Source of the DNA: Hirudinaria manillensis
Lineage: Eukaryota; Annelida; Clitellata; Hirudinida; Hirudinidae
Length of the DNA: 64,000 nt
Assembly: GCA_034509925.1 (NCBI GenBank)
Contig: CM067532.1
Location: forward strand, 6,883,142 to 6,947,141
Reading direction: 5' to 3'
The position numbers and the translations under genes were made by a program. Shown piece after piece: positions 60,416-64,000 of the stretch. The notes under the pieces were generated by a model. It worked only from the letters and a program-made list of their open reading frames with translations. It did not search any database and had not been told where the DNA came from. Each line of letters starts with the position of its first letter. Position 1 is the first letter of the stretch.

Positions 60416-62253
60416 ATGTTGAGTTCAGCAACAAGAAAACTTCGCTTCTGGAGGAAGAGGTCTGATAAGGTATTAAAGTTGGACGATTACATTCTTAAAA
60501 TCGTCATCGTCGTCATCATCGTCGTCGTTGTCATCACCATCATCACATCATCACATCATCATCATCATCATCATTGTGGTCCTTGTAACCTACTTGACCT
60601 AGCAAAACATTTGTTCAAGCAACTTAATCCAACAAAAGACGACGACAACTTCTTACAACAACAACAACTTTACAAACAACAACAACAACAACAACAATTT
60701 ATAGGCCTTTCTTTTTATCCGAGCAATCAAAATCCGTAAAGATTTACTTAGGCAAACGTGTACCCGCTGTAAGCATCTGGTGTCTGAAATCATTTCATCA
60801 TTTCCTCGATTATGATGACGATCATGGCGTTGGTGACGACCATGGCTCGCGATGACTCGCGATGGTGACGTCACCAACAAAAGTAACATGTGCTATGTAC
60901 TAATTAATATCGACTACAACAACAACGACAACAATAACAACAACAGCAGCAAAGCAACGAAATTCCACTCGTACAATTCACAGAACAACTGACTCAACAA
61001 AGAAATATTTTACGACGAGACTCTTAAACATCATTAAAGCGAACGACCGATTGAAAGTGAACAAATGAATGTTACGTTGCGTGGGTGGGTGGGTGGATTT
61101 GCCCGACTCATCCGTCCCATCTTCCAGCCCCAGCCACCCATCCACCCCCTAAAAAAAAAGGATTGCTGTTTCATGAATGCGTGATGGACGGTTTGGTTGA
61201 TGAATGATTTGAATCAATCAATCATTCACTCATTAAATGAATGAATGAATGAATGAATGAATGAATGAATGAATGAATGAATGAATGAATGAATGAATGA
61301 ATGAATGAATGAATGAATGAATGAATGAATGAATGAATGAATGAATGAATGAATGAATGAATGAATGAATGAATGAATGAATGAATGAATGAATGAATGA
61401 ATGAATGAATGAATGAATGAATGAATGAATGAATGAATGAATGAATGAATGAATGAATGAATGAATGAATGAATGAATGAATGAATGAATGAATGAATGA
61501 ATGAATGAATGAATGAATGAATGAATGAATGAATGAATGAATGAATGAATGAATGAATGAATGAATGAATGAATGAATGAATGAATGAATGAATGAATGA
61601 ATGAATGAATGAATGAATGAATGAATGAATGAATGAATGAATGAATGAATGAATGAATGAATGAATGAATGAATGAATGAATGAATGAATGAATGAATGA
61701 ATGAATGAATGAATGAATGAATGAATGAATGAATGAATGAATGAATGAATGAATGAATGAATGAATGAATGAATGAATGAATGAATGAATGAATGAATGA
61801 ATGAATGAATGAATGAATGAATGAATGAATGAATGAATGAATGAATGAATGAATGAATGAATGAATGAATGAATGAATGAATGAATGAATGAATGAATGA
61901 ATGAATGAAAGACTGAATCAGTGAAAAGATGAATCGATGATTGAATGATTGAATGAATAAATGAAGGATTGATGCTCGCAATGGATTATCTCAGACAAAG
62001 AATCTCCACCAACTGAATCTCAATGCATAATTCTAATTATATGTCAGTTTAATAACGAAATTATATATTCCATTATAATAATTGTTCCGACTTTAATCTA
62101 TTCTAATCGAATTGATTACTAAATTATGTTAATTACGGCAATCAATATTAATTGCAATCAGAAGAAGGAAGTAACGACGGAGGATGAAGCTCTGCTGAGT
62201 GAGATTGAACACCAGAGAATCATCATCAACACTCTCAAACTGGAATGCGCAAG
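60416..62253 (+). CDS. Start of an unidentified basic/coiled-coil protein gene, partial
   Basis: Proposed exon 1, 60416-60469: ATG with A at -3, 18 codons (MLSSATRKLRFWRKRSDK), donor AAG|GTATTA, phase 0. Exon 2, 62162-62253: acceptor TTGCAATCAG, 30 codons plus two bases, donor CAAG|GTATTT; it reads KKEVTTEDEALLSEIEHQRI then IINTLKLECA, a heptad-like coiled coil. Joined, a basic N-terminus runs into a helical rod. An alternative upstream frame (NKKTSLLEEE ending at GAG|GTCTGA) also joins in phase 0. A further coiled-coil-like segment lies at 63171-63230, but its phase does not follow exon 2 directly, so an exon is missing from the model or lies elsewhere. Family not recognised; the gene probably continues past the right edge. 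Confidence 0.4.
60500..60575. repeat. Degenerate CGT/CAT/CAC triplet repeat
   Basis: Inside the proposed intron; gives His-rich artefact frames. Confidence 0.9.
60866..60873. promoter_or_regulatory. CRE palindrome
   Basis: TGACGTCA within GGTGACGTCACC, a 12-base perfect palindrome. Confidence 0.3.
61236..61909. repeat. (ATGA)n tract, 674 bp, about 168 uninterrupted units
   Basis: Perfect tetranucleotide repeat without a single change, with decayed ATGA units on both flanks (61180-61235 and 61910-61975). Because 4 is not a multiple of 3, each strand reads a four-residue periodic peptide; the 251-codon minus frame (SFIH repeats) is an artefact. Confidence 0.99.
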
Positions 62254-62873
62254 GTATTTATTCATCATCGTCGTCGTCGTCATCATCATCATTGGCATCA
62301 TAATCATCATCGTAATCGTTATCAACATGGGATTCTGATGAGGGTTAAATCTTCCGGATTGATTACGTTTCCAGGTATTACCTTATCCTCTTCCTTTACC
62401 ATCAGTATCATCATCACCACCATCATCATCATCATCATCTTCAGGCAGATCATTATTACTATTACTATTACTGCTAACACTGCAACCGATATCATCATCA
62501 ATAGCCACAACGCCACATCATCATCGTCATCATCATCATCGTAAATACGATATCATCATCATCATCATCATCGCTATCTCATCAACATTACGTTATTATG
62601 GTGAAAGATGCTATCGTTGTCTTCATCACGGCATGGAATCGCATTCCATCTGCAACTGAATGCTTCTTCTTCATCATCCTCTTGTACTTCGCTCATACTT
62701 GTGGATGTAATGCGTACTTAAACGGTAATAGAATCACTATCATAACCTAGTCATATGATAAATAATATGATTATGGAATAATAATTATTAATTATAGTAG
62801 TATAAGCGTTATTAATTATAATTAAATTACATTATTAATAATAAATACACACTATTATTAATAAACGCAACTT
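62254..62873. other. CAT-rich noncoding stretch
   Basis: Runs of CAT/CGT near 62260-62310, 62405-62445 and 62515-62575. No exon recognised that continues the 62253 donor. Confidence 0.4.
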
Positions 62874-62931
<58 letters not shown>

Positions 62932-62973
62932 GCGATGGTGATGACAGCAACAACAACAACAACAATAATAATG

Positions 62974-63040
<67 letters not shown>

Positions 63041-63045
63041 CAACA
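62874..63045. repeat. Compound (AAT)(AAC) microsatellite
   Basis: Two AAT runs separated by a short unique core and AAC units, ending in AAC and AGC units. Confidence 0.95.
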
Positions 63046-63170
63046 GCAGCACCAACAACTTAGGAAGACAAGGCATCTGATTTCCTTTGAAATGTTTACC
63101 TGCCCACAGCTGAAGTGAATGATTTTATCGGCTGCAAACACGGAGGTGATAAGAAATTAATTTCTTACAG

Positions 63171-63227
63171 CCACAGTCTGACCTTCAGAAACTGGAAAAC
63201 GTGGAAAGCATTTGTGAAGCTGCAATT

Positions 63228-63230
<3 letters not shown>
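63171..63230 (+). CDS. Weak candidate exon, coiled-coil-like
   Basis: After TTTCTTACAG one frame reads PQSDLQKLENVESICEAA before entering the ATT array. A donor could be ATTT|GTGAAG at 63211-63212. The helical composition would suit the gene starting at 60416, but the reading phase of the 62253 donor favours another frame here. Confidence 0.25.
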
Positions 63231-63690
<460 letters not shown>

Positions 63691-64000
63691 TCATCGAACC
63701 CCTAATAGGCTTCCGTTCCTGTCCCCTTCTTCCGTCATTTTCAGTTGAATTAAGTATTATTTCGAATTGGAAAGAAAGTTTAAATAAAGTTGAATTGACT
63801 CGCACTTTGCAATTATTCGTGGATTTTTTTTTCCTCAATTTACTTTATAAATAACGCCGAACGCCGAGATAACTCTAATTTCGGACGAGCAGAAAGAAAT
63901 AAATTCTAAAAAATATATATATAATTGAAATAAATCTTTGAAAATTGGACCATTTTCGAGCCACCTCATACCGATACGAGCAATTATTCCAAAGATGCCA
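63691..64000. other. Right-edge sequence, nothing recognised
   Basis: A/T-rich, with no splice-bounded frame that I can support. Confidence 0.4.

Noticed and set aside
61226-61981. 251-codon minus-strand frame of SFIH repeats
   Set aside because: Translation of the perfect ATGA microsatellite; no unique sequence or splice context.

Overview
The window is nuclear DNA of a bilaterian invertebrate. It is AT-rich, full of trinucleotide and tetranucleotide microsatellites, and its genes are split by GT-AG introns into short exons. A Shaw-type potassium channel, an MGAT5 glycosyltransferase, a Mag-like Ty3/gypsy element with a tRNA-Ser primer site and a granin-like precursor would suit a lophotrochozoan such as a mollusc or annelid, but the species cannot be fixed from the sequence. 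All gene models were built by reading splice sites and reading phase by eye; none was checked by alignment or transcripts.

Layout, left to right: (1) minus strand, 33-527, the first two coding exons of an M13 (neprilysin-type) membrane metallopeptidase that runs off the left edge. (2) A GC-richer island at about 5.69-6.32 kb lies between this gene and the next, divergent gene. (3) Plus strand, 8407-13216, a three-exon gene for a 665-residue secreted acidic, dibasic-rich (granin-like) protein ending in a ten-cysteine domain that resembles phospholipase A2 but carries His-Gln where the enzyme has His-Asp. (4) Minus strand, 18027-29507, a four-exon Shaw/Kv3 voltage-gated potassium channel (587 aa), convergent with gene 3. 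(5) Plus strand, 29547-33787, a complete and apparently very young Ty3/gypsy LTR retrotransposon: 215-bp LTRs that look identical, a 5-bp target duplication and one open gag-pol frame, inserted about 35 bp upstream of the channel's start codon. (6) 34.3-46.4 kb is mostly noncoding: weak candidate exons, a 102-bp-period Asp-codon minisatellite, microsatellites, GC-richer islands with CRE palindromes, and a decayed LINE fragment at 45.5-46.1 kb. (7) Plus strand, 46704-56456, a 16-coding-exon MGAT5 gene whose predicted protein is 741 aa. (8) 57-64 kb: unidentified candidate exons on both strands, the start of a basic/coiled-coil protein gene (60416 onwards), a 674-bp uninterrupted ATGA tract and large ATT/GTT arrays.

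The genes do not form an operon or an evident pathway. Three concern the cell surface or secretory route (membrane peptidase, secreted precursor, Golgi glycosyltransferase) and one is a membrane channel, but nothing in the sequence shows that they act together. I found no multi-gene undescribed system. The items most worth following are the granin-like/PLA2-like precursor, the recent retrotransposon insertion at the 5' end of the channel gene, and the unidentified exons at 34.3, 57.4, 58.1 and 60.4-62.3 kb.
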